In this document: positions 25,422 to 34,006 of the stretch, piece by piece
How positions within the stretch are numbered: the first letter of the stretch is position 1
How the letters are laid out: every line of letters starts with the position of its first letter
DNA from: G963669295 sp963669295
Lineage (GTDB): Bacteria > Bacteroidota > Bacteroidia > Flavobacteriales_D > CALLUQ01
Length of the DNA stretch: 64,000 bases
Reading direction: 5' to 3'
Assembly: GCA_963669295.1 (NCBI GenBank)
Contig: OY769938.1
Coordinates: 1,612,001-1,676,000, forward strand
Translations under genes and position numbers: made by a program
Notes under the pieces: generated by a model
Told to the model about the DNA's origin: nothing
The model's input: the letters and a program-made list of their open reading frames with translations, nothing else
Database searches by the model: none

Positions 25422-26583
25422 TGGCCTGTTGTTGGTGGTTACTTTTGTGCTGTGTGAAGTAACCCTTTCTTTTTTTGTAACACACGACGCCGATGGTAAT
25501 GTGTGGTTTAAGCAACGGCTACTTCGCCCTTACCACTCTCCTATTGCCTCCGTACACCAAAATGTTGAAAAGTACCAAAGCTCCAACACATCACTGGTGG
25601 CATACCACGCTCAACGAGGTTGGGCAAATCGTTCCAATTTTAAAAGTGAAGATGGCATGTTTTGTCATAACGAGCACGGCATGCGTGTGGCTTCGCAACA
25701 ACAATACGAATACGCTAAGTCCGATGGTGTATTGCGCATTGCCCTATTGGGCGACTCGTACATCTATGGTGCCGAGGTGCCCTTCGAAAGCACTATCGGT
25801 TCCTTGTTAGAACAGGAATTAGGTGCTCAACAGCCCGTGGAAGTACTGAACTTTGGTGTAGGTGCATACGGCATGGATCAGGCATTGATTACCTGGCGGG
25901 AGCTGGCAATAAAATTTTCTCCAGATGTGGTGGTATTTGGTTTTCAGCCTGAAAATGCTGGTAGAAATGTAAACCTTATTCGCGCACTGTACAGTCGTAA
26001 AGAAGCCCTGCCATTTTTCAAGCCACGTTTTATTCTGGATCAAGGATTACAACTCATCAACAGTCCTACCCCCACCCCCGATTCGTTGGTGCAATGCTTG
26101 CGCAACCTTGCACAATGGCCACTCGCCCCACAAGAATGGCACTACCGCCCAGCTGACTACGAGCCAAACATTATGTATCAAAGCAATACTATTGCTTTGG
26201 CGATGAGTTTTGTAGAAGAAAACAGGTTCAACATATACGACAACGAACGTGCGTTTTATGCCCTGGAAAAAGAGCCAGCACAATTAACCTTGAAAATTGT
26301 AAGCACCTTGCAACAAGAGGTTGAAGCTACCGGAGCCATCTTTCACATCCTACACCTGCCTCGCCAAACCGATGTTGATGCACGCACCTATAATGAAGAC
26401 TTTTCATATAAAGATTTGTGGCTCCAACTGCGCGATAATTCCGCATTTATCGAAACCGATTCTGTGCTGAACAATGCTGTAAAAGACAAAGGGATAAACG
26501 CTTTATTTGCCCCGGGGCAGCATTATTCGCATGTTGGCAATGCCGTGGTGGCACATGCATTGGCACGGGCGCTAACACAATAA
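25387..26583 (+). CDS. Membrane-anchored SGNH/GDSL hydrolase
   Basis: A 398-residue protein with an N-terminal anchor (about 9-30, LFFYGLLLVVTFVLCEVTLS) and an SGNH hydrolase domain from about residue 117. Block I is GDSYIYG with nucleophile S124. The block V histidine is H382 in HYSHVGN, with H rather than the usual D three residues before. Family members remove acetyl or acyl groups from glycans or lipids in the envelope. The chosen ATG lies in the loop of the sod terminator. A later start would cut into the membrane anchor, so I keep this one. Confidence 0.78.
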   Translation: MKQFTLRRLFFYGLLLVVTFVLCEVTLSFFVTHDADGNVWFKQRLLRPYHSPIASVHQNVEKYQSSNTSLVAYHAQRGWANRSNFKSEDGMFCHNEHGMRVASQQQYEYAKSDGVLRIALLGDSYIYGAEVPFESTIGSLLEQELGAQQPVEVLNFGVGAYGMDQALITWRELAIKFSPDVVVFGFQPENAGRNVNLIRALYSRKEALPFFKPRFILDQGLQLINSPTPTPDSLVQCLRNLAQWPLAPQEWHYRPADYEPNIMYQSNTIALAMSFVEENRFNIYDNERAFYALEKEPAQLTLKIVSTLQQEVEATGAIFHILHLPRQTDVDARTYNEDFSYKDLWLQLRDNSAFIETDSVLNNAVKDKGINALFAPGQHYSHVGNAVVAHALARALTQ

Positions 26584-26631
26584 ATGACCTGCCCTTGCTT
26601 TATTTCATCAATTAAATGAATCTTTGTAGTA

Positions 26632-27102
26632 GTGAACGGCTGCTTTAAATACACATTGCTATTGCTAGGCTTGTTGCCTGGCTATATTGGCTATGGGCAA
26701 TGCCAGCAAGCCACCATCGATACTGTGTTGGTTAATAGCTATCTGGCTGCCGAATACGATGTGATTATCGTTCATGCAACACCTCGAAATGCCAGGACCG
26801 TAAAATTTCAATGGATCAGGCCAAATCGATTGGTGCCACTGGCAGTAAATGGAATAAAAAAACACGCTGGAGAAAACAAACGTCTCGTTGCATCGGCACT
26901 CACCATTGCTCTGGGGCCTTTTGGTGCGCACCGCTTGTACCTTGGCACCGAACCCGAAGTCCCCGTGGCATATACACTAACCCTTGGCGGTGGGTTGGGC
27001 ATACTACCAGTCATCGACCTTGGGCATATTTTGTTCACCAAAGATTTATCGCGCTACGAAAACAATGTGCACGTATTCATGTGGGGAAATAAAGGGAAAT
27101 GA
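26632..27102 (+). CDS. Secreted or membrane TM2-domain protein
   Basis: A 156-residue protein starting at GTG, with no in-frame ATG early enough to keep the signal sequence (YTLLLLGLLPGYIGYG). The N-terminal half resembles an exported basic region. Residues ~90-130 match the TM2 domain: a first helix with GPFGAHRLYLG and a second with GILPVIDLGHILF. In Bacteroidota such proteins are small and of unknown role. It runs convergent to glmS with one base between them. Confidence 0.7.
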   Translation: MNGCFKYTLLLLGLLPGYIGYGQCQQATIDTVLVNSYLAAEYDVIIVHATPRNARTVKFQWIRPNRLVPLAVNGIKKHAGENKRLVASALTIALGPFGAHRLYLGTEPEVPVAYTLTLGGGLGILPVIDLGHILFTKDLSRYENNVHVFMWGNKGK

Positions 27103-27103
27103 T

Positions 27104-28945
27104 TTACTCTACCGTTACTGATTTCGCCAGGTTACGAGGTTGATCTACATTACAGCCACGCATCACAGCAATGTGATAGGAGAGCAATTGCATGGGCACT
27201 ACCGATAATAATGGCACCAAACAGTCGTCGGTTTCAGGAATCTCAATGGTATGATCTGCCAACCCATCCACTACTTTGTCGCCATGGTTCACTACAGCAA
27301 TGATCTTACCCTTACGTGCCTTCACTTCTTGAATGTTACTCACTACCTTGTCGTAAGAAGCACCTTGTGTAGCAATAACAAACACAGGCATGTTTTCATC
27401 AATCAAAGCAATAGGGCCATGTTTCATCTCTGCCGCTGGGTAACCCTCAGCGTGGATGTATGAAATTTCTTTCAATTTCAAAGCTCCTTCGAGTGCCACA
27501 GGATAGCTATAGCCACGGCCAAGGTATAACGCATTGGTTGCGTCTTTATAAATGTCGGCAATGTATTCGATCTGCGAATTGTAGGTCAATACTTCTTCTA
27601 CCTTTTCAGGGATGGCATCCAACTCGCATAAGATGCGGTGAAATTTCGATTGAGAAAGGGCTCCGCGATGACGTGCGGTCATCAATGCCATTAAGGTGAG
27701 TACCGTTACCTGAGCCGTAAATGCTTTGGTCGAAGCCACGCCAATTTCAGGGCCTGCATGCGTATAAGAACCTGCATCCGTTACCCTCGCTATGGTAGAG
27801 CCTACCACATTGCATACACCAATAATAGTAGCTCCCTTCGACTTGGCCAATTCAATGGCTGCTAAGGTATCAGCTGTTTCTCCCGATTGAGAAATGGCGA
27901 TCACAATGTCGTTTTCGTCAATGATTGGGTTGCGGTAGCGAAACTCTGATGCATACTCTACTTCAACTGGAATACGGGCCAAATCTTCAAACAGGTATTC
28001 GCCCACCAACCCGGCATAATACGAAGTACCACAAGCCACAAAGATGATGCGCTTGGCATTGATGAATTTCTGCTCGTAATCTTTTATGCCTCCCAACGAA
28101 ACAATGCCTTTTGATAGGTTTAACCTACCACGCATACAATCGCGAATAGAACGTGATTGTTCGTTGATTTCCTTGAGCATAAAGTGATCATACCCTCCTT
28201 TTTCTAACGCCTCTAGTTGCAATTCTAACTCTTGTATATAAGGGGTTTTCTCTTTGTTTTTGATGGTCTTGATCTTCAATCCACTTTCCAGGTTCACCAC
28301 TGCAATTTCTTCATCCTCCATGTACACCACGTTTTTGGTGTACTCTACAATAGGGGTAGCATCTGAAGCCAGGTAATATTCATTTTCTCCAATACCAATC
28401 ACCAAAGGACTGCTCTTTTTTGCAGCTATCAGTTGATTGGGGTGGTCTTTTGAGAGAATAACAATGGCATAAGCACCCACCACTTCATTCAAGGCAATAC
28501 GAACGGCTTCGGTTAAGTCTACCTTTTCGTTCTCTTGAATCTCTTCTATAAGGTGAATCAATACCTCGGTATCGGTATCGCTGTTAAATGTATGCCCACG
28601 TTTGGTCAGCTCCTCCTTAAGGGGAGCGTAGTTCTCTATAATACCATTGTGAATAATGGTCAACTTGTTTGATCCTGAAGTGTGCGGGTGGGCATTCTCG
28701 TCGTTGGGTGGCCCATGAGTAGCCCAACGGGTATGACCTATGCCTATCGAACCCGATGTGCTTTTGTTACCAATAAAACTTTCAAGGTCGGATACTTTTC
28801 CCTTGCATTTGTAAAGGTTGATGTCGTTATCCTCTAAAATGGCTACTCCAGCACTGTCGTACCCACGGTACTCCAACCGTCGTAAGCCCTTAATTAAAAG
28901 TGGGTATACTTCTTTCTGACCCACATAGGCAACAATTCCACACAT
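27104..28945 (-). CDS. glmS: Glutamine-fructose-6-phosphate aminotransferase (isomerising)
   Basis: Makes glucosamine 6-phosphate from fructose 6-phosphate and glutamine, the first step to UDP-GlcNAc for peptidoglycan and lipid A. At 613 residues it is full length. After Met removal, Cys2 in MCGIVAYVG is the glutaminase nucleophile. Two SIS domains follow, with the sugar-binding CGTSYYAG and SQSGETADT loops, and the C-terminal AKSVTVE carries the conserved KSVTVE end. The start is 3 bp after the DUF4270 gene. No glmS-ribozyme-like leader is visible in the gap. Confidence 0.97.
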   Translation of the reverse strand: MCGIVAYVGQKEVYPLLIKGLRRLEYRGYDSAGVAILEDNDINLYKCKGKVSDLESFIGNKSTSGSIGIGHTRWATHGPPNDENAHPHTSGSNKLTIIHNGIIENYAPLKEELTKRGHTFNSDTDTEVLIHLIEEIQENEKVDLTEAVRIALNEVVGAYAIVILSKDHPNQLIAAKKSSPLVIGIGENEYYLASDATPIVEYTKNVVYMEDEEIAVVNLESGLKIKTIKNKEKTPYIQELELQLEALEKGGYDHFMLKEINEQSRSIRDCMRGRLNLSKGIVSLGGIKDYEQKFINAKRIIFVACGTSYYAGLVGEYLFEDLARIPVEVEYASEFRYRNPIIDENDIVIAISQSGETADTLAAIELAKSKGATIIGVCNVVGSTIARVTDAGSYTHAGPEIGVASTKAFTAQVTVLTLMALMTARHRGALSQSKFHRILCELDAIPEKVEEVLTYNSQIEYIADIYKDATNALYLGRGYSYPVALEGALKLKEISYIHAEGYPAAEMKHGPIALIDENMPVFVIATQGASYDKVVSNIQEVKARKGKIIAVVNHGDKVVDGLADHTIEIPETDDCLVPLLSVVPMQLLSYHIAVMRGCNVDQPRNLAKSVTVE

Positions 28946-28948
28946 GTA

Positions 28949-30301
28949 TTAGTATTTTGAATAAGTTAACTCCAGCCTTAGTTTTTCAGTGGCCATGCTT
29001 TGTAGTCCGTTGATAACAACACGATTAGCACTTACTCCCGAAAGACCAGCTACAATATACAAACCATTGTCTTCCGTTTGACCGGTTAACAATTCGGTAA
29101 TGTGTCGCGTTACTTTAATTCGGTACTCGGTGCCGTCTGCACTCAAATAACCATCAACGTGTAAGTCGCCTTCAAACTGATCGGCAATAAACACCTCTTG
29201 TCCGGCCGAGTCTACGCCTAGAATGAATAGGCGCTCAGGGGGCAAGTAGGTGGTTGTGCTACCACTGGCAATAGGAAATACCAGTTCTGCTTTATTGATA
29301 GCAATGTTCCCCGAGTCTACATAATTTTTGATGTAAGGAAACCAAATTTTGGTCTTTACTCCTGCCGCAGCCTGAACATATACCGACTGATTTCCTTGTG
29401 TTGTATCGGAGAATTGATTGGCAATGTTTGTTCCGGTATAAGTGTGTGTAAAATGATTGAACCGTGCTGAGCTGCTATTAATAGTAAAGTCAAAGCTCAA
29501 CGTGTCCTGGTTTGCAGTATCGCGGTAATATACCGTCATCTTCGATTCGGTATGCATCAAATCGAGGTATAAAACACCTCCACTGCCCGGTAAAAGAGAA
29601 GTTGGGGTAGCGGTAAGGTGTAATCCTTTGAAAAATTCGACAAAGGCCTCGCTGCTGGCATATGAACCGGTACCTGCTTCGTTGAAAAAGATCTCTTCCC
29701 CAAACGACTCCTTCAATCGCAATCGCAAATGCGGAAGTACCGAATCGTTTCCAACAGGCACATAATCGGTTTTATTGGGGGTAATAACATTGAACCCTGG
29801 TTTAGCAAGGTTATCGGCATCAAAAGCCACATGCTGATTTGAATAATAGGGCGAATCCACTACAAAATCTTCAGTAACACGATATACTGAAAACGATTGT
29901 TCATCCAGGTTGCCATAATGGTCTTCATCATACACTAACGACAACACTACCGAGTCCATCACTAAATCGTTAACATTTAACCCGGTTAATGGGTCAACTG
30001 CCGAAAGGCGAATGTGTGTGTACATTTCTGTGCCTACCACTCCAAATTCAGGGTCCTGGTAACTGCCCAATAAGCTTAAAGAAAGTTCGTCGGTTCGAAT
30101 GGAGTCCTCCATCACGGCAAAGGCCACAACAGTAGTCGTGTCGACCACCACTACATTTAAGTTGTCTTCTTCCGGTTGCACCTGAAGCCCAATGTCTTCT
30201 TCGGGTTTTTCGCAACTCGACACTAAAAATAAACCGCTCAATAAAAAGATAGCGGTCCAAGAGGACCGCGCTCTAAAAAATAAACTCGATATTTTTTTCA
30301 T
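28949..30301 (-). CDS. DUF4270 lipoprotein
   Basis: A 450-residue outer-membrane-type lipoprotein. The ATG at 30301 is preferred, since it begins a signal with lipobox (LSGLFLVSSC) and lies 4 bp after the upstream gene; the longer frame overlaps that gene. The mature chain is all-beta (VVVVDTTTVVAFAVMEDSIR, ELSLSLLGSYQDPEFGVVG), the hallmark of the Bacteroidota DUF4270 family. This family is repeatedly found next to glgA-like and glmS genes. Function is not established. Confidence 0.85.
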   Translation of the reverse strand: MKKISSLFFRARSSWTAIFLLSGLFLVSSCEKPEEDIGLQVQPEEDNLNVVVVDTTTVVAFAVMEDSIRTDELSLSLLGSYQDPEFGVVGTEMYTHIRLSAVDPLTGLNVNDLVMDSVVLSLVYDEDHYGNLDEQSFSVYRVTEDFVVDSPYYSNQHVAFDADNLAKPGFNVITPNKTDYVPVGNDSVLPHLRLRLKESFGEEIFFNEAGTGSYASSEAFVEFFKGLHLTATPTSLLPGSGGVLYLDLMHTESKMTVYYRDTANQDTLSFDFTINSSSARFNHFTHTYTGTNIANQFSDTTQGNQSVYVQAAAGVKTKIWFPYIKNYVDSGNIAINKAELVFPIASGSTTTYLPPERLFILGVDSAGQEVFIADQFEGDLHVDGYLSADGTEYRIKVTRHITELLTGQTEDNGLYIVAGLSGVSANRVVINGLQSMATEKLRLELTYSKY

Positions 30302-30305
30302 TCCA

Positions 30306-31130
30306 TTAATCCGCCAAAACAGAGTTCTCTTCCAGCACTGAATCGTAAAAGTCTGAATATGCTTGAATGTAATCTTCAGCATGATACTCTAATAACGGTT
30401 TGTTAAGTTCATTAACGTATGCTGTTACCTTTTCATCAGCGTTTTTGCTTCCGCAAATTGCTGCATCAGCATACTTTACTGCTATCTTATTCAAGTTTAG
30501 CAAGTCTGGTGTTTTCAGCAACTCAACATCGCCTTCAGCAAACCCGTCCATTGTTAACTTGTCTGTAATTTTATCGTCCAATGTGCCATCAAATCCGCCA
30601 TCATACGTAGAGTAGATCACTTTTGCTTCTGCAAAGTGTGGATCGTCAGCATATTGATTTTTAATGTACAACGGCATTAACCCGGTTAACCATCCATGGC
30701 AGTGGATGATGTCGGGAGCCCATCCCAATTTCTTCACCGTTTCCAATACTCCCTTGCAGAAAAACATGGAACGCTCACCGTTGTCTTCAAAGAACTTGCC
30801 TTTATCGTCAGAAAGAACGGCTTTTCTTTGAAAATATTCTTCATTGTCAATAAAATATACTTGCATGCGTGCAGTAGGGATCGACGCCACCTTAATAATC
30901 AATGGATGGTCAGTGTCGTCAATGATTAAATTCATCCCTGAAAGACGAATTACTTCATGCAATTGATGTCTTCTTTCATTGATGCACCCGTACTTAGGCA
31001 TAAATACTCTAATTTCTTTCCCTAAGTCATTGATTCCTTGCGGAAGTTCTCTACTGGTCTTCGAAATCTCGGTTTCGGGAAGAAAAGGCATCGTTTCTTG
31101 AGAAACAAAAAGTACTCTTGCTTTTTTCAT
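30306..31130 (-). CDS. Truncated glycogen/starch synthase-like protein
   Basis: A 274-residue protein that covers only the N-terminal GT5 domain of glycogen synthase; the C-terminal Rossmann half is absent. The family's KxGGL ADP-glucose motif is replaced by EISKTSREL near residue 20, while the structural motif HCHGW (about 145) is kept. This short form is conserved in Bacteroidota beside panC and DUF4270. Catalysis as a normal synthase is doubtful and a regulatory or structural role is possible. It is the first gene of a glgA-like/DUF4270/glmS operon. Confidence 0.85.
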   Translation of the reverse strand: MKKARVLFVSQETMPFLPETEISKTSRELPQGINDLGKEIRVFMPKYGCINERRHQLHEVIRLSGMNLIIDDTDHPLIIKVASIPTARMQVYFIDNEEYFQRKAVLSDDKGKFFEDNGERSMFFCKGVLETVKKLGWAPDIIHCHGWLTGLMPLYIKNQYADDPHFAEAKVIYSTYDGGFDGTLDDKITDKLTMDGFAEGDVELLKTPDLLNLNKIAVKYADAAICGSKNADEKVTAYVNELNKPLLEYHAEDYIQAYSDFYDSVLEENSVLAD

Positions 31131-31159
31131 ATAGATATAGAGGTTTTAAAAAAGTGGTA

Positions 31160-31190
31160 CAAAAATATAAAAAAATATGCTGAACTTCAA
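31160..31190 (-). promoter_or_regulatory. Promoter of the glgA-like/DUF4270/glmS operon
   Basis: On the minus strand TTG (31190-31188), a 20-nt spacer, then TATTTTTG (31167-31160), 29 nt before the start codon. It is divergent from the panC element at 31201. Confidence 0.65.
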
Positions 31191-31200
31191 CATTAAAACC

Positions 31201-31208
31201 TAGCTTTG
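31201..31208 (+). promoter_or_regulatory. -7 element for panC
   Basis: TAGCTTTG fits TAnnTTTG and would give a leader of roughly 28 nt. No clear -33 box is seen. Confidence 0.4.
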
Positions 31209-31241
31209 TCCTGAAAAACAAGCATTTTACTGTCTTTTCAA

Positions 31242-32087
31242 TTGGAGATTTTCAACACAGTTTCTACCCTACAAAAGCGGTTAAATGAACTGCGTGCAGA
31301 AGGGCAAACAGTAGGACTCATTCCTACTATGGGTGCATTGCATCAGGGGCACCTTTCCTTGATTGATATTGCCAGGGAACAAAGCGATATTGTGGTGGCC
31401 AGCATCTTTGTAAACCCCAAGCAGTTCAACGATTCTACTGATTTTAACAATTACCCCAGAACATTGGAAACTGATGCCAACCTGTTGAAGAAGCAAGGGT
31501 GTCATATGTTGTTTGCCCCACCTTACGATGAGGTGTATGATGGCAGCCCAACCTACAGGCATGATTTTGGTGCATTAGCTACAGTAATGGAAGGCACACA
31601 TCGCCCCGGTCATTTTGAAGGCATGGCCATGGTGGTAAAACGCTTTTTCGACATTGTAATGCCCGATTTCGCGTTTTTTGGTCAAAAAGACTACCAGCAA
31701 CTACAAATTATCAAAGTTATGGTTGCTCAAGAAAATCTACCCATTACCGTAGTAGGGTGCCCTACTGTAAGAGAAGCCAGTGGGTTGGCCATGAGTTCCC
31801 GCAATATGCTGTTGTCTGAACAAGAACGTAATACTGCTGCTCTGTTATCGAAAGTATTGTTCGATGCCAAAGAAATGGCGCAAACACAATCAGTAGCTCA
31901 TGTTCAACAATATGCATTACAACAGTTAGGCACTGCTCCACGAATTGTATTGGAGTATTTTCAATTGGTGGACGGCAATACATTACAGCCGCTTGAAACA
32001 TGGGATCGCAGCAAAAGTGCAGTGGCCTGCATTGCTGCCCGTATTGGAGAAGTGCGGTTGATCGATAATGTAATATTATTTACTTAA
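31242..32087 (+). CDS. panC: Pantoate-beta-alanine ligase
   Basis: Condenses pantoate with beta-alanine using ATP to give pantothenate. It is 281 residues, normal length. The nucleotide-binding motif PTMGALHQGHLSLI lies near residues 28-41, and the KMSKS-like loop is MSSRNMLLS. The start is a TTG at 31242; the first in-frame ATG is the Met inside the catalytic motif, so it cannot be the start. panD follows 10 bp later and supplies beta-alanine. Confidence 0.95.
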   Translation: MEIFNTVSTLQKRLNELRAEGQTVGLIPTMGALHQGHLSLIDIAREQSDIVVASIFVNPKQFNDSTDFNNYPRTLETDANLLKKQGCHMLFAPPYDEVYDGSPTYRHDFGALATVMEGTHRPGHFEGMAMVVKRFFDIVMPDFAFFGQKDYQQLQIIKVMVAQENLPITVVGCPTVREASGLAMSSRNMLLSEQERNTAALLSKVLFDAKEMAQTQSVAHVQQYALQQLGTAPRIVLEYFQLVDGNTLQPLETWDRSKSAVACIAARIGEVRLIDNVILFT

Positions 32088-32092
32088 TTTTG
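32085..32092 (+). promoter_or_regulatory. -7 element 5 nt before the panD ATG
   Basis: TAATTTTG overlaps the panC stop codon and ends 5 nt before the panD ATG. If used, transcription would begin at or next to the start codon, giving a leaderless panD message. Confidence 0.4.
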
Positions 32093-32097
32093 CCGCC

Positions 32098-32451
32098 ATG
32101 CAAATTGAGGTAGTCAAGTCGAAAATACACCGGGTTACCGTTACCGAAGCCGATCTCAACTACATTGGCAGCATTACCATTGATGAAGATTTAATGGATG
32201 CCAGCAATATCATTGAAGGCGAAAAAGTACAGATCGTTAACATCAACAACGGAGAACGTCTTGAAACATACGCCATTACAGGAGAAAGAGGCTCGGGCAA
32301 CGTTTGCCTAAATGGCCCCGCTGCCAGAAGAGTAGCTGTAGGCGATGTTATCATCATCATTTCCTATGGCATCATGGATTTCGAGGCCGCAAAAAGCTTT
32401 AAACCAACCATTATTTTTCCCGATACTACTACCAACACCCTAAAAGCTTAA
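32098..32451 (+). CDS. panD: Aspartate 1-decarboxylase
   Basis: Pyruvoyl enzyme that makes beta-alanine from aspartate for pantothenate. At 117 residues it is the usual length. The self-cleavage site is Gly24-Ser25 in YIGSIT, where Ser25 becomes the pyruvoyl group; NGPAARR near residue 75 is the conserved active-site segment. It lies between panC and a GTG-started membrane protein. Confidence 0.96.
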   Translation: MQIEVVKSKIHRVTVTEADLNYIGSITIDEDLMDASNIIEGEKVQIVNINNGERLETYAITGERGSGNVCLNGPAARRVAVGDVIIIISYGIMDFEAAKSFKPTIIFPDTTTNTLKA

Positions 32452-32454
32452 CAG

Positions 32455-33489
32455 GTGAAGAAAACCCTGTTCTCCATCTTAAAAATCGTAGTGCCCCTTG
32501 CGTTGGGGTTGTCCCTCATTTGGTACATCTACGACAGCTTAAGCGAAGAGCAAAAAACCGATCTTTTTAGCGCATTTGGCCGGGCCAACTATTTTTGGGT
32601 AGGCTTATCGGTGTTGTTTGGCTTTTTGAGTCATGTTAGCCGGGCATACCGTTGGCGTTTTCTATTGGAACCACTAGGGCATCAACCCAAGTTGTGGAAT
32701 GCCTACCATTCGGTAATGATTGGCTACATCATTAACCTTGCCCTGCCTCGTGCAGGAGAAGCCAGCAGGGCCGGTTTCTTATCGCGTTACGAAAAAGTGC
32801 CTTTTAGCCAGGGGTTTGGAACCATACTGGCCGAACGAGCCATCGACTTATTGATGTTGGGCATTGTAGCCCTGGTAGCATTTGTCTACCAATTCGATAA
32901 GTACGATATCATTATGAATAAGATTGGGGAGTTCAATAAAAATATGGGCACTGGTCAGCAACAAAGCGGAGGATACCTGGGCTACATCATCCTTGGTGTG
33001 CTGGGAGTAGGCATATTGGCCATTGTGGTACTGTACTTTAAAAGCCCAAAAATAAAAGCCAAAATCCAAAACCTGGTTCGCGGATTTATCGATGGCATTA
33101 AATCGGTATTAACTACCAAAAAACGAGTGCCCTTTATTCTTCACTCGTTGTTTATTTGGGTCATGTACTTGTTGATGTTTGGGGTGTGCTTTTTATCGTT
33201 AGAAGAAACTGCTACCGTAGGGCCTGGAGGCATGTTGGCCGGTTTTATTGCAGGCACAATAGGCATTATTCTTGTGCAGGGTGGCATTGGCATCTACCCC
33301 GCATTGGTAGGGTTGGTGATTACCATATACATTGCTCCAGAAAGTGGCGTGGCCATCGATGCCAATGCCCTGGCACTGGGGTGGATTATTTGGGCCTCAC
33401 AAACATTGATGGTAATTGTGCTTGGAGGAATATCCTTATTTTTAATGCCCAAATACAATGCAAAATTCATGTCGGATGAACCATCTTAA
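32455..33489 (+). CDS. Lysylphosphatidylglycerol synthase TM-region/flippase-like protein
   Basis: A 344-residue polytopic protein of the UPF0104/LPG-synthase membrane-domain family, with about eight TM helices. It starts at GTG, 3 bp after the panD stop. Conserved pieces include the N-terminal SRAYRWRFLLEPLG, LPRAGEASRAGFLSRYEKV and ERAIDLLMLG. In MprF relatives this domain flips aminoacylated lipids; here no synthase domain is attached, so lipid or isoprenoid-carrier translocation is only a guess. Its end overlaps the rfaE2 start by 14 bp. Confidence 0.82.
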   Translation: MKKTLFSILKIVVPLALGLSLIWYIYDSLSEEQKTDLFSAFGRANYFWVGLSVLFGFLSHVSRAYRWRFLLEPLGHQPKLWNAYHSVMIGYIINLALPRAGEASRAGFLSRYEKVPFSQGFGTILAERAIDLLMLGIVALVAFVYQFDKYDIIMNKIGEFNKNMGTGQQQSGGYLGYIILGVLGVGILAIVVLYFKSPKIKAKIQNLVRGFIDGIKSVLTTKKRVPFILHSLFIWVMYLLMFGVCFLSLEETATVGPGGMLAGFIAGTIGIILVQGGIGIYPALVGLVITIYIAPESGVAIDANALALGWIIWASQTLMVIVLGGISLFLMPKYNAKFMSDEPS

Positions 33490-34006
33490 TGCCATCACCA
33501 ATCGCATTTATTCATTAGAAACGCTGAAGCGTACTGTGAAACAATGGCGCTTAAAAGATCAGCGCATAGTGTTTACCAACGGTTGTTTCGACATTCTTCA
33601 TTTAGGGCATGTAGAATACCTGGCCAAAGCTGCCGACCTGGGTCATAAACTGGTGATTGGTTTGAATACTGACGCTTCTGTTAAGCGGCTTGGAAAAGGC
33701 AGTGACCGCCCCATTAATCATGAGGATGCCCGAGCTGCTGTATTGGCTGCACTTCATTTTGTAGATGCCATTGTATTTTTCGATGACGACACTCCCCTGG
33801 AGTTGATTAAAGCCTTGCAACCTGATGCCCTGGTTAAAGGAGGTGATTACGATGCCGGGGAAACCAACCCCAATGCCGCCACCTATATTGTGGGATCAGA
33901 CATCGTAAAGGCACAAGGAGGAGAAGTGGCTGTAATTCCTCTTACTGAAGGGTTCTCTACCACCAATACCATTGCTAAAATTAAATCGGAAGATGGCAAA
34001 GGTTAA
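33476..34006 (+). CDS. rfaE2: ADP-heptose-type nucleotidyltransferase (RfaE2)
   Basis: A 176-residue cytidylyltransferase-fold enzyme matching the C-terminal half of HldE: FTNGCFDILHLGH (HxGH motif), GLNTDASVKRLGKG, and the FSTTNTIAKI end. It would adenylylate heptose 1-phosphate for ADP-heptose, or a related sugar phosphate. The ATG at 33476 is preferred because an upstream ATG extends further into the flippase gene. It overlaps both neighbours by 14 bp, a sign of coupled translation. Confidence 0.88.
   Translation: MNHLNAITNRIYSLETLKRTVKQWRLKDQRIVFTNGCFDILHLGHVEYLAKAADLGHKLVIGLNTDASVKRLGKGSDRPINHEDARAAVLAALHFVDAIVFFDDDTPLELIKALQPDALVKGGDYDAGETNPNAATYIVGSDIVKAQGGEVAVIPLTEGFSTTNTIAKIKSEDGKG

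Noticed and set aside
30302..30382. 27-residue extension of the DUF4270 gene
   Set aside because: It overlaps the upstream gene, and the shorter start gives a proper lipoprotein signal.
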